Shown here: piece by piece, positions 26,270 through 35,105 of the stretch | Position numbering within the stretch: the first letter of the stretch is position 1 | Layout: every line of letters starts with the position of its first letter | Notes under the pieces: model-generated | Databases searched by the model: none | What the model was told of the DNA's origin: nothing | Seen by the model: only the letters and a program-made list of their open reading frames with translations | Source of the DNA: JANQPX01 sp041398025 | Lineage (GTDB): Bacteria; Pseudomonadota; Alphaproteobacteria; Geminicoccales; Geminicoccaceae | Length of the DNA stretch: 64,000 nucleotides | Direction of reading: 5' to 3' | NCBI GenBank assembly: GCA_041398025.1 | Contig: JAWKVM010000019.1 | Location: 88,411 to 152,410, forward strand | Program-made: the position numbers and the translations under genes

Positions 26270-28009
26270 ATGGCGGCTGATACCACCATCTCCGAGGAGC
26301 TTTCCGGCAAGATCCTGGCGTTCGTCGAGCACGAGGCGGGCCGTGATCCCGACTTCCCGCCGGAAGACGAAGCGATGGTGCGCGATCTTCTGGCGACCAA
26401 CCCGGCGGCCAGGGCTCTGGCCGATGATTTCCGGGAGGTCGATATCGGCCTCGCGGGAATGTTCGAGGCCTTCGGCAAGATCCCCGTCAGCGACGAGCTG
26501 ATGCAGCGCATTGAGGAACAGGGCGAAGCCTTCGAGGCCAGGCAGAAGGAGATCGCAGCGGACAAGGTCGTGGCCTTTCCTCCGCCGCAGACGGAAAGAC
26601 CTCGAACCTATGGCATCCTGGCCGCGGCCGCCTCCCTGGCGCTGATGATCGCTGGCGCCGGTCTCATCTATCAATTCCGCGCGCAGCAAGGCCTCGAGCA
26701 ATCAGTCGCCGAGCTGGAGACTGAGCAATCGGAACGAACGATGCGGATCGCGGAGCTGGAGGCCGAGGCTGCAGGCCTGCAGAGTGAGCTGACAGCCGCG
26801 GCTGATGCGAGGACAGAGACGGAAACCGCGCTCTCGGCGGTGACCGATGATGCCGCTCGACTTCAAGCCGAACTCGCGACCATGACCGCCGCGCGCGATG
26901 AGGCTCAAAATATTCTGGCGAGCGCCAGCGCGTCGCTAGCAGAGCTCCGCGCCCGCGAAGCCGAGCTCGAGCAACAGATGGCGGCGCTTGAGGATCAGGC
27001 CAGAACGGCAGCAGAGCAAAGCGCCGCGGAACGCGATGCGCTTCAGGATCGGTTTGGGGATACGCAGGCGGAGCTCGCCAACGTGACCGAAGCGCGACGC
27101 GCCGCCGAGACCGAGCTGGCCGAGGCCGGCAGCACGATCGAGGAGCTGCGCGACGAAGGCGCCGCCCTGAGCCAGCAGCTCGCTGACCTGGAATCGGAAA
27201 TGGGCGCGCTCACCTCCGACGTCGCAGCGCGCACATCGGAGCTGGAGGAAACGCGCACCGCGCTGGCCCAAGCCGAGCAGCGGACGGCAGAACTGGCCGC
27301 CGAACGACTGGCTTTGACGAGTCAGGTCGATCGTTCCGGCCAGGATCTAGAAGACACCAGGACAGCCCTCGCGGCTCTCGATGAGGAGGCCGATGGTCTC
27401 AGGCGCGAGCGCGATGAGCTGGCACAAGCGGTCGACCGGCTCACGGCAGCGGTCGATCAAGGCGAATCGAGCCTCGCCACGGCGCAGGCCCAGCTGGCGA
27501 GCGCTCAGCAGCAAAGCACCGCCTTCGAGACGGCGCTCGAGACGCTCCGACGGCAGACCGGCTGGCTTGCGCAGGTCGCCGGCTATCACATCGGCTATGC
27601 CGGCAAGCCGCGCGAGGTCGAGGTCAAAGCGAAGGAGCAGCAAGACGAACAGGCGCTCTCGAAATGGCTGAGCAGCGAGCTCGGCCGTCCGATCACCATT
27701 CCCCGAAACCCGCCGATGCAAGGCGGCCTCACCTTCGTCGGCGGCCGCGTCCTCTATACGATCGACGGCCAGCCGATCGGCCAGATCGCCTATCATGACA
27801 GCGAAGGGCGTCTCACAGCCTTCTGCCTCAAGCGCAACCCGACGCGCGTCGCCGACGAGGAGCTGAAGCGGGCCCAGTTTTTCGGGCGGTTGCAGATGAT
27901 CCACTGGCAGGACGAGGTATTTCAATATGCCATGGTCGGCTTTGCCGACTTCGGAACCTTGGAGCCCGTCGCTGCGTGGCTCGAAAACAATTATGGTGAG
28001 GACGCTTAG
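26270..28009 (+). CDS. Membrane anti-sigma factor with a long coiled coil
   Basis: A 579-residue protein. The cytoplasmic N-terminus (1-110) holds anti-sigma-like helices (LSGKILAFVEHEAGRDPDFP, LLATNPAARALADDFREVDI). A transmembrane helix lies at about 114-134 (YGILAAAASLALMIAGAGLI). Residues about 140-430 form an almost uninterrupted heptad coiled coil rich in AELE, EELRDEG and QQLADLE. The C-terminal domain (about 436-579) has the pattern of RsiW-type anti-sigma sensor ends (GGRVLYTIDGQPIGQIAYHD then HWQDEVFQYAMVGFADFGTL). The gene is 2 nt after the sigma gene. The coiled coil would reach roughly 40 nm if extended, unusual for this family. Confidence 0.8.
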   Translation: MAADTTISEELSGKILAFVEHEAGRDPDFPPEDEAMVRDLLATNPAARALADDFREVDIGLAGMFEAFGKIPVSDELMQRIEEQGEAFEARQKEIAADKVVAFPPPQTERPRTYGILAAAASLALMIAGAGLIYQFRAQQGLEQSVAELETEQSERTMRIAELEAEAAGLQSELTAAADARTETETALSAVTDDAARLQAELATMTAARDEAQNILASASASLAELRAREAELEQQMAALEDQARTAAEQSAAERDALQDRFGDTQAELANVTEARRAAETELAEAGSTIEELRDEGAALSQQLADLESEMGALTSDVAARTSELEETRTALAQAEQRTAELAAERLALTSQVDRSGQDLEDTRTALAALDEEADGLRRERDELAQAVDRLTAAVDQGESSLATAQAQLASAQQQSTAFETALETLRRQTGWLAQVAGYHIGYAGKPREVEVKAKEQQDEQALSKWLSSELGRPITIPRNPPMQGGLTFVGGRVLYTIDGQPIGQIAYHDSEGRLTAFCLKRNPTRVADEELKRAQFFGRLQMIHWQDEVFQYAMVGFADFGTLEPVAAWLENNYGEDA

Positions 28010-28036
28010 CCGCCTCTGTCACAGAAAAGGCTTAGG

Positions 28037-28480
28037 ATGTCCGAAACGAAAAGATTCCTCAGACAGGCGATAGATCTGGCCCGCCAAAATGTGAGGAACG
28101 GCGGCCGACCGTTTAGCGCGGTCGTTGCCACTGGCGTCAACGAAACCGCGGTGACCGCCGATCCCACCGCCCATGCCGAGCTGATGGCAATCCGGGCCGC
28201 AAGCCTGAAGATGCAGCGTCCAAGACTGGATGGCTGCATTGTCCATGCGAGCGGCCATCCTTGTCCGATGTGCTTTGCAGCGATGGCGTTGGCCGGCGTT
28301 GCGGCGGTTTTCTATGCCCACTCCAATGAGGAAGGAGAGCCTTATGGTCTGTCGCCGGCGTCTGTCTATGCAGAGCTGGCGAGGCCTGCCGCCGAGCGAT
28401 CGCTGAAGATGCATCATGCCCGCGTTCGCTCAGAAGACGGCGACGATCCATACGAGAGGTGGCGGCTTGCCGAGCGGTGA
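28037..28480 (+). CDS. Nucleoside/guanine deaminase family protein
   Basis: A 147-residue zinc-dependent deaminase with HAE (TAHAEL) and PCPMC (HPCPMCFAAM) motifs. Guanine deaminase-like enzymes carry GGRPFGAV followed by a longer strand pair. Here GGRPFSAVVATGVNETAVTA is about eight residues shorter than usual, so a small internal deletion is possible. The active-site residues are intact. Substrate (guanine, cytosine or a similar base) cannot be told. Confidence 0.82.
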   Translation: MSETKRFLRQAIDLARQNVRNGGRPFSAVVATGVNETAVTADPTAHAELMAIRAASLKMQRPRLDGCIVHASGHPCPMCFAAMALAGVAAVFYAHSNEEGEPYGLSPASVYAELARPAAERSLKMHHARVRSEDGDDPYERWRLAER

Positions 28481-28559
28481 GGAGGCGTCACGACGGGGGC
28501 CACATTGTTGCCGAGCCCACACGTCCGGATAGGGAAGGGATCGTATCGAGGCAGTTGAT

Positions 28560-28720
28560 TGGGGTGCCTCGCTCGTCATGATGCAAAAAGCCTGCCGATC
28601 CTCCGTCGCGAGGCTGAAGGTCGAACCCAGATCCTCGCATTTCGACACCCTCTGGCTGGTCATCAACTTGTCAAAGGGACGATTGAGTTTGGCGAAACAC
28701 CCGAGGATGCCGCGGTGCGG
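28560..28720 (+). pseudogene. Nudix hydrolase fragment
   Basis: Reads ILRREAEGRTQILAFRHPLA then GHQLVKGTIEFGETPEDAAVRG, the start of a Nudix domain through the first half of the Nudix box (GX5EX7R). The box breaks off before the REUXEE segment and the frame runs into aldehyde dehydrogenase sequence. Confidence 0.6.
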
Positions 28721-29120
28721 GGGATGGCGATCGGCGATGTTCGCGCGAGGGAGGAAACCGGCGGATGCTATGTCGAGCCGACCGTGTTCACTGGCCTCGC
28801 GAACGACGTGCGTCGCCCAGGAAGAAATTTCCGGACCGATGCTCTCGGTGATCGCCGTCGCCGACGAAGAGGAAGCTGCAAGAACCGCCAACGCCACCTG
28901 CTACGGCCTGGCAGCGGCGGTTTGGACCGATGACGTCAATGTCGCCCACAGGATGGCAAGGCAGATCCGTGCTGGCCTAGTCTATGTCGACTGCTATGAC
29001 TGCGACGACATGACCACGCCGTTCGGCGGATACAAGCAGTCCGGCATCAGCCGCGACAAATCCCTGCACGCGCTCGAAAAATACACCGAGCTCAAGACGA
29101 CCTGGATGCGGCTGGGTTGA
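28721..29120 (+). pseudogene. C-terminal fragment of an aldehyde dehydrogenase
   Basis: Begins in one frame as EETGGCYVEPTVFTGLANDVR. The frame shifts near 28812 and continues VAQEEISGPMLSVIAVADEE, then TCYGLAAAVWTDDVNVAHRM, PFGGYKQSGISRDKSLHALE and KYTELKTTWMRLG. This is the last 130 residues of a PuuC/GabD-type dehydrogenase; the catalytic Cys and Glu region is absent, so it is non-functional. Such an enzyme would be the missing aldehyde-oxidising step of the catabolic cluster to the right. Confidence 0.82.
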
Positions 29121-29124
29121 TCGT

Positions 29125-29529
29125 TCACGACCTTTCCGGGTGGGGCGGCGCTGGCGGGCCCTCAGGCAGCTGCTGTCCCGCCTCGGACTCGTCGTCCTGC
29201 TGGTCGGGCAGCGCCAGCGCTTCGAGGTCGTTGCGCGTCCACCAGTACCAGAAACCCTGGGAGCGCAGCCAAGGCTCCAGGCGATCGAGGCTGTTCCATT
29301 CCCGCCCGCTGCCGCGCGCGCTGTTGATCCGGGCGAGCAGTCCGTCGACATAGACCAGGACACCCCAGGCGAACGGACGCTTGTCCTGATCGCCGAAACC
29401 ACCGCCCTGCTGGCGACGCTCGACACGGTAAACCACGGCATACTCGCCCAACCGCCCCGCAGCGCGCAGAAACGGCAGATCGGCTTGGGTGATCGACAGG
29501 CTAACACCCAAATTGACATCTTGGCTCAT
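29125..29529 (-). CDS. Hypothetical plasmid-type protein
   Basis: A 134-residue protein from MSQDVNLGVSLSITQADLPF; an upstream ATG at 29580 lies beyond the palindrome and is less likely. It has a beta-rich front (GEYAVVYRVERRQ, PFAWGVLVYVDGLLARI), a WNSLDRLEPWLRSQGFWYWW signature, and a Pro/Asp-rich tail. No assigned function. It is the only minus-strand gene between 23 and 42 kb. Confidence 0.55.
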   Translation of the reverse strand: MSQDVNLGVSLSITQADLPFLRAAGRLGEYAVVYRVERRQQGGGFGDQDKRPFAWGVLVYVDGLLARINSARGSGREWNSLDRLEPWLRSQGFWYWWTRNDLEALALPDQQDDESEAGQQLPEGPPAPPHPERS

Positions 29530-29557
29530 GATGTTGCTCAGAACAGTGATTTTTGCT

Positions 29558-29576
29558 ACATTATGAAACATAATGT
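29558..29576. promoter_or_regulatory. Operator-like palindrome ACATTATG-AAA-CATAATGT
   Basis: Perfect 8-bp arms around AAA, upstream of the 134-aa gene. This is typical of a dimeric repressor site. Confidence 0.55.
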
Positions 29577-29733
29577 GCACAAGGCGGACGAACAGATAAA
29601 AAAAATACCGAACGAATGCTTTGCCGATAGTGAACCGCTAGAGCGATGAGACGCTGCGCTGCAGTCGTTAGAATGATTTGGGCCGCCGCGATCGCACATT
29701 GGGGAGATGGTCTGACGCCGGGGAGGCAACATC

Positions 29734-31167
29734 ATGTCAGAAGGCAAATTCGTTCGTGTATTGGACAATCGAGAGGTTCTGGCACTCGCTTTCGGTGCGA
29801 TGATCGGCTGGGGCTGGGTGGTGCTCGCAGGCGGCTGGGTGCAGTCGGCCGGCGCGTTCGGCGCCATGCTGGCGTTTACGATCGGCGGCATTGCCGTCAT
29901 TCTGATCGGCCTGACCTACGCGGAACTCGCTTCCGCCATGCCGCTGACCGGCGGCGAGCATGTCTACAGTCACCGGGCGCTGGGCATGGGCGCGTCGTTC
30001 TTCTGCACCTGGGCGATCATTCTCGGCTACATCTCGGTGGTGGCGTTCGAGGCGGTGGCCCTGCCGACCGTGGTGGAACATCTGTTTCCCAACTACAAGG
30101 TCGGGCTTTTGTGGAACGTCGCCGGCTGGGACGTCTACTTCAGCTGGGCGCTGGTCGGCATGGCCGGCGCCGTGCTCATGACCTGGATCAACATCCGCGG
30201 CATCAAGACTTGCGCTCTTCTGCAGAAGGTGGTGACCGGACTGATCCTGATCGTCGGCATCATGCTGATCACCGGTTCGCTGTTCAACGGCGAGAGCGCG
30301 AATATGGAGCCGCTGTTCGTCGACGGCGCCAAGGGCATGATGGCGGTGCTGATCATGACGCCGTTCATGTTCGTCGGCTTCGACGTCATTCCCCAGGCGG
30401 CCGAGGAAATCGATCTGCCCTACAAGCAGATCGGCAGGATCCTGGTCATCTCGGTGGTGCTGGCCGTTGCCTGGTACATCCTGATCATCCTGGCCGTATC
30501 CCTTGCCCTGAACGCCGAAGAAGCAGGCGCCTCGAGCCTCGCCACCGCGGATGCGATGACCGCCGTGTTCGGCGGGTCCTGGGGCGGCAAGCTCCTGGTG
30601 CTGGCGGGCATCGGCGGCATCATCACCAGCTGGAACGCCTTCCTGGTGGGCGGCAGCCGCGCCATCTACGCCATGGCCAACGCCCGGATGCTGCCGGCGT
30701 TCCTCGGCAAGATGCATCCAAAATACAACACGCCCGTCAACGCCATCATCATGGTCGGCGCCTTGTCAGTGGTCGCCCCCCTGTTCGGCCGGAAAGCGCT
30801 GGTCTGGCTGGTGGACGCGGGCGGCCTCGGTATCGTCGCCGCCTATGCCACGGTCGCCCTGTCCTTCCTCGTGCTGCGCAAGCGCGAGCCGGAGATGGAG
30901 CGGCCGTTCCGCGTCGCCAACGGCATGGCCGTGGGCTACGGCGCCCTCATCCTGGCGATCGGCATCATCATTCTGTACCTGCCGGGCAGCCCGGCCGCCT
31001 TGGTCTGGCCTTATGAATGGGCGATCGTTGGCAGCTGGGTCCTGCTGGGTCTTGGCTTTTATCTCTGGGCGCGAACCCATGCCGCTGAATCGGATCATAT
31101 CATGATGCAGGAACTCAAAACCGGGCATACCGATGCGGCCGGGGCCGCGAGCGCATCGACCAGTTGA
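29734..31167 (+). CDS. APC-superfamily amino acid/amine permease
   Basis: A 477-residue transporter with about 12 membrane helices. Helix 1 holds the unwound motif region (LALAFGAMIGWGWVVLAGGW). It continues with AFTIGGIAVILIGLTYAELA and the consensus amphipathic loop ASAMPLTGGEHVYSHRALG. It probably imports the amine or amino acid degraded by the downstream enzymes. ATG 29734 has GGGAGG 8 nt upstream. It is the first gene of the plus-strand catabolic cluster. Confidence 0.88.
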   Translation: MSEGKFVRVLDNREVLALAFGAMIGWGWVVLAGGWVQSAGAFGAMLAFTIGGIAVILIGLTYAELASAMPLTGGEHVYSHRALGMGASFFCTWAIILGYISVVAFEAVALPTVVEHLFPNYKVGLLWNVAGWDVYFSWALVGMAGAVLMTWINIRGIKTCALLQKVVTGLILIVGIMLITGSLFNGESANMEPLFVDGAKGMMAVLIMTPFMFVGFDVIPQAAEEIDLPYKQIGRILVISVVLAVAWYILIILAVSLALNAEEAGASSLATADAMTAVFGGSWGGKLLVLAGIGGIITSWNAFLVGGSRAIYAMANARMLPAFLGKMHPKYNTPVNAIIMVGALSVVAPLFGRKALVWLVDAGGLGIVAAYATVALSFLVLRKREPEMERPFRVANGMAVGYGALILAIGIIILYLPGSPAALVWPYEWAIVGSWVLLGLGFYLWARTHAAESDHIMMQELKTGHTDAAGAASASTS

Positions 31168-31306
31168 ACCTGGGGAGAGCGAGGCCCGGCCTGGCCGCGG
31201 CCTCGCTTGAACTGCTGCCATCAAAAGCCGAAGATGGCGCCGGCCGGACGAGGTGATGGTTTCCGGCGTCATAAACCGGCCCAAACAATCGGCAAGGAAA
31301 ACGACG

Positions 31307-32794
31307 ATGACCAAAGGCAAGGCGAAGAAAAAGCAAAAAGCGGACGCCAGACCCAGGCTCAAGGGTCTCTCGGAGATTTTCCGGTTTCTTCGGGCCAATA
31401 CCACGCCGATCTACATCATCTCGCCTACGGCGTTCAGCCTCCTGGGCATGGCGCGCTGGGTGGGGGCGCTCGAATATGTGAACTACTTCGACAGTTTCGA
31501 GGGTGACCATCCCCGCTGCTTCATCCCGACGAGGCAGGGGCCGGTCGAATTTCGTTCGATGGAGGATGTCGCCAACTATCTGGTCGATCACCCCGAGTTT
31601 CGTGCCCGCGTCAAAGACAAACCGCGCGGCAAGGCCCTGTTCGTGATGTTCGACGAGGAGACCGAGCGCCTTTGCGAGGATGTCGGCATCGACATCGCCT
31701 TGCCATCGGCGGAGCTGCGCAACCGGCTGGACAGCAAGATCGAGACCACGCGCATCGGTGACGCGGCAGGCGTTGCGAGTGCACCGAACATCCTGGGCAC
31801 GGCCGACAGTTACAAGGAACTGACCAAGCTCGCGAAGAAGGGCAAGCTTGGCACCGACCTGGTGGTGCAGACCCCTTACGGCGACAGTGGCCGCACCACC
31901 TTCTTCATCAAGTCGGAGGCGGACTGGGATCGTTACGCGGCCAAGATCGTCGATCAGGACCTCAAGGTGATGAAGCGCATCAATCACCTGCCGGGCACGG
32001 TCGAGGGCTGCGCCACCCGTCACGGTACGCTGGTCGGCCCTGTCATGACTGACATCACCGGCTTCGAGGAAATCACCCCCTACAAAGGCGGCTGGTGCGG
32101 TAACGACCTTTCGCCGCACGTCTTGCCGGACGGCGTCCCCGAAAAAGTGCAGGAGATGGCAAAGAAGTTCGGTGATCGTCTTTGGAAAGAGGGCTACAAG
32201 GGCGTGTTCTGCCTCGATTTTCTGCTCGATACCGACAATAACGAGGTCTATCTCGGCGAGCTCAATCCGCGGATCAGCGGTGCTTCCCCGCCGACCAATC
32301 TGATCACCACCACCTATGGCGGCTGTCCTCTGTTCCTGTTCCATCTCCTTGAATATCTCGACGTCGACTACGACATCGATCTCGACGAGATCCAGAACCG
32401 CTGGCATCACTACGATCACTGGACCCAGCTGATCCTGAAGCAGACCGAGGACAAGGTGGAACTGATCACCAAGTCACCACGCTCCGGCATCTGGCGCCTC
32501 GATGATGAGGGTGATACCGCGACCTTCGTGCGGCCGTCGATCAACATCACCAGCGTGAGCGACGAGGCCGAAGCCTTCTACATCCGGGTCTACGATGCCG
32601 GCGAATACTGCTATCACGGCGCCGACCAGGGCGTGCTGTTCGCACGCGGACGGATGCAGACGGATACGCGGGAACTGACCGTGCGTGCCAAGCGTTGGAA
32701 TGCTGCCATCAAGGCGGAATTCAAGAGCGTTCCGCCGGCGCCCGACATGGCGGTGGTGCCGCCGCCCGACCTGGCCTCGGCCAAATGGTACTGA
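31307..32794 (+). CDS. ATP-grasp family enzyme (biotin carboxylase-like fold)
   Basis: A 495-residue protein from ATG 31307 (AAGGAAA upstream). ATP-grasp features are a glycine-rich loop at about 190-200 (TPYGDSGRTTFFIKSE) and the Mg-binding end FCLDFLLDTDNNEVYLGELN then PRISGASP (about 301-327), with conserved Asp, Glu and Asn. ATP-grasp enzymes join a carboxylate to an amine or thiol through an acyl phosphate. No narrower family is recognised. Lying between a permease and two amide-type hydrolases, it may ligate a protecting acyl or amino-acid group to an amine, analogous to glutamylation in the Puu pathway. Confidence 0.8.
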   Translation: MTKGKAKKKQKADARPRLKGLSEIFRFLRANTTPIYIISPTAFSLLGMARWVGALEYVNYFDSFEGDHPRCFIPTRQGPVEFRSMEDVANYLVDHPEFRARVKDKPRGKALFVMFDEETERLCEDVGIDIALPSAELRNRLDSKIETTRIGDAAGVASAPNILGTADSYKELTKLAKKGKLGTDLVVQTPYGDSGRTTFFIKSEADWDRYAAKIVDQDLKVMKRINHLPGTVEGCATRHGTLVGPVMTDITGFEEITPYKGGWCGNDLSPHVLPDGVPEKVQEMAKKFGDRLWKEGYKGVFCLDFLLDTDNNEVYLGELNPRISGASPPTNLITTTYGGCPLFLFHLLEYLDVDYDIDLDEIQNRWHHYDHWTQLILKQTEDKVELITKSPRSGIWRLDDEGDTATFVRPSINITSVSDEAEAFYIRVYDAGEYCYHGADQGVLFARGRMQTDTRELTVRAKRWNAAIKAEFKSVPPAPDMAVVPPPDLASAKWY

Positions 32795-32880
32795 GCCAGG
32801 GCTAGTCTAAGGACCAACAATATTGGAGGGCTGATCGATCGCGGCCGTTCGGGGCTCGGGCGGCGAACCATCGGCAATGC

Positions 32881-33999
32881 ATGCAAACACTGACCTTTCG
32901 AAGTCTCGAGGAGCAGGAGCCCGGCCTGGCCTGGCAACAGGCCTTCGAGCACGGCTGGCCCGGCTGGCGGGAATGGTTCGTCAAGCGTGGCGGCGGCGAT
33001 CGTCCGCGGATGCAGGATGCCGAGCGCATGCTGCGGCGGCACATGCCCGAATTCGAGTCGGTCTGGCAGCGTCTGGTGACAGCCGCCGGCGCCGACGAGG
33101 AGGCCGCCCGCTTCCTCACCTTCTGGCAGCCGCCGCGCTACCTGGTGAACTGCAGCCAGATCGCGGTCACCGACCAGGATGGTCCGCTGCTGCTGCGCAA
33201 CTATGATCTCGATCCAAGGCTCAACGAGAGCAGGATCCTTAAGACCCGGTGGAAGCATCACGAGGTCATGGGTCTGGTCGAGGGAATGGCCGGCCTTGCC
33301 GACGGCATGAACCGTGCGGGGCTCGCGGCCTCGCTCGCCTTCGGCGGCCGGGCGATCTGCGGGCCAGGCTTCGGCGTGCCCCTGATCATCCGCTACGTCC
33401 TGGAGATGTGCGCGAACGTCGCCGATGCGCTCGAGGCGCTGCGCGCCGTGCCCTGCCACATGGCGTACAACGTCACCCTCGCCGACAAGTCCGGCGCCCA
33501 GGCGACGGTGATGCTGGCCCCGGATCATCCCCCGATCGTCAGCGACAAATGCTATGCCACCAATCACCAGATCGGCGTCGAATGGCCGCGCCATGGCCGG
33601 CTAACGCGCACCGTCGAGCGCGCCGCCCATCTCGATGTTCTGGCATCGAAGAAAAGGATTTCCGCCGATGCGCTCGCCAGCGCCTTTCTGGAGCCGCCGC
33701 TCTACAGCGATCGCTTTGCCGAGGGCTTCGGTACCGTCTACACGACCGCCTATCGGCCTGCAGACGGCAGCATGGCGCTGCTCTGGCCCGGACACGAACC
33801 CTGGCGCCTGAGCTTCGACGACTTTTCCGAGGAGGCACGTCGCGTCACCTATCAAGATGAGCCGGCATCCGGTTTCGAGACGGCCCCCGATGCACCCCTT
33901 CTCGCGGCGTTCCGTCGCCGCAATCAGGTTCTCGAAGATCGGAGCTGGGCCAATCTGAACGGCGCGCCTGATTTTGGACAGGAAGGAAATCAGTCATGA
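32881..33999 (+). CDS. C45-family Ntn-hydrolase/acyltransferase (first copy)
   Basis: A 372-residue protein related to acyl-CoA:6-aminopenicillanate acyltransferase and other autoproteolytic C45 hydrolases. C91 in YLVNCSQIAV is the expected nucleophile that becomes N-terminal after self-cleavage, followed by the family signature LLLRNYDLDP and GMNRAGLAASLAFGGR. Such enzymes cleave or form amide bonds of N-acyl amino compounds. It is about 30% identical by eye to the second copy at 40133. The stop overlaps the next start as ATGA, so it is coupled to the carbon-nitrogen hydrolase. Confidence 0.82.
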   Translation: MQTLTFRSLEEQEPGLAWQQAFEHGWPGWREWFVKRGGGDRPRMQDAERMLRRHMPEFESVWQRLVTAAGADEEAARFLTFWQPPRYLVNCSQIAVTDQDGPLLLRNYDLDPRLNESRILKTRWKHHEVMGLVEGMAGLADGMNRAGLAASLAFGGRAICGPGFGVPLIIRYVLEMCANVADALEALRAVPCHMAYNVTLADKSGAQATVMLAPDHPPIVSDKCYATNHQIGVEWPRHGRLTRTVERAAHLDVLASKKRISADALASAFLEPPLYSDRFAEGFGTVYTTAYRPADGSMALLWPGHEPWRLSFDDFSEEARRVTYQDEPASGFETAPDAPLLAAFRRRNQVLEDRSWANLNGAPDFGQEGNQS

Positions 34000-34991
34000 G
34001 TCACTTTGCGATCGCCGGCATCCAGATGCATGTCGGCATGGAGGACAACAGCGACCTGATGCGCCAGCGTCTGAACCTCCTGATGCATCTCTATCCCTGG
34101 ACCGAGATGGTGTTGTTCAGCGAACTCTGCGCTCACGGGCCGCAGCCGGCATCAGCCGAGAAGGCGGGCGGGGCGTATGAGGAGGCGCTGTCGTCGATGG
34201 CGTTGAAGCACAAGCTCTGGATCGTCGGCGGCTCCTATTTCGAAAAGGCTGACGGAGCGCTTTACAACACGACGCCCGTGATCGGCCCGAACGGCGAGGT
34301 CGTGACCCGCTATCGGAAGATGTTTCCGTTCACGCCGTTCGAGAACGAAACCACGCCGGGCAGCGATTTCTGCGTGTTCGACGTGCCCGAGGTCGGCCGG
34401 TTCGGGGTCTCGATCTGCTACGACGTCTGGTTTCCGGAGGTTACGCGCACCCTGGTCGCGATGGGGGCGGAGGTGATACTCAACCCGGTGCTCGCCCATT
34501 TCGTCGATCGCGACATGGACCTTGTGGTGGCCCGGGCATCGGCCGCGATGTTTCAATCCTACGTGTTCCACATCAACGGCACGGGTGCTGGCGGCAACGG
34601 TCAGTCGATCGTCGCCGACCCATCGGGCAGGATTCTGCATCAGGCCGGCGTTTCCGATGAATTGATCCCGGTCGAGGTCGATCTCGATCTGGTGCGCCGC
34701 CAGCGCGAACGCGGTCTGCGCAATATGGGCCAGCCGCTCAAGAGCTTTCGCGACAGCCAGACCAACTTCAGCGTCTATGATCGCGCACGGTTCGACCACA
34801 GCTACCTGCAGTCTCTCGGCCCGTTGGCCAAGCCGGCACGCGCAGCACTGGCCGCAGGCGGCGAACCGGAATCCGCCGACGTGACGACGATGGCTTCGAC
34901 GTCCGTGCTCGACGCCGCCGTTATGGTGGACGATGTTCCGCCATCTCCCGCTGCCGAAATCCCGAAAGGCCATCGGGTCACGGGCGACTGA
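33996..34991 (+). CDS. Carbon-nitrogen hydrolase (nitrilase superfamily amidase)
   Basis: A 331-residue protein with the Glu-Lys-Cys triad: E43 (LFSELCAHG), K108 (RYRKMFPF) and C141 (GVSICYDVWFPE). The Cys context with an E-Y-type oxyanion region suggests an amidase rather than a nitrile hydrolase. DavA, the 5-aminopentanamidase of lysine catabolism, belongs to this superfamily; with the aminotransferase, CoA-transferase and glutaryl-CoA dehydrogenase downstream, a DavA-like role is plausible but unproven. GGAAGGAA lies before ATG 33996. The C-terminal 50 residues are low-complexity. Confidence 0.88.
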   Translation: MSHFAIAGIQMHVGMEDNSDLMRQRLNLLMHLYPWTEMVLFSELCAHGPQPASAEKAGGAYEEALSSMALKHKLWIVGGSYFEKADGALYNTTPVIGPNGEVVTRYRKMFPFTPFENETTPGSDFCVFDVPEVGRFGVSICYDVWFPEVTRTLVAMGAEVILNPVLAHFVDRDMDLVVARASAAMFQSYVFHINGTGAGGNGQSIVADPSGRILHQAGVSDELIPVEVDLDLVRRQRERGLRNMGQPLKSFRDSQTNFSVYDRARFDHSYLQSLGPLAKPARAALAAGGEPESADVTTMASTSVLDAAVMVDDVPPSPAAEIPKGHRVTGD

Positions 34992-35060
34992 CCATGGCTG
35001 CATCTCGATAAAACCGCCGCCAACTGACGATCCGATCTGGTTTAACGCTGCCAGATTGGA

Positions 35061-35074
35061 TAGAATAATGAGCA
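35061..35074 (+). promoter_or_regulatory. PuuR-like operator at the regulator's own promoter
   Basis: TAGAATAATGAGCA resembles the E. coli PuuR site (AAAATATAATGAACA, from memory) and the site at 35754-35766 (AAAATAATGAGCA). It ends 31 bp before the preferred GTG start, so the regulator probably represses itself. Confidence 0.55.
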
Positions 35075-35105
35075 ATGAATGATCGCTGCTCAGGAGATCC
35101 TGCCG

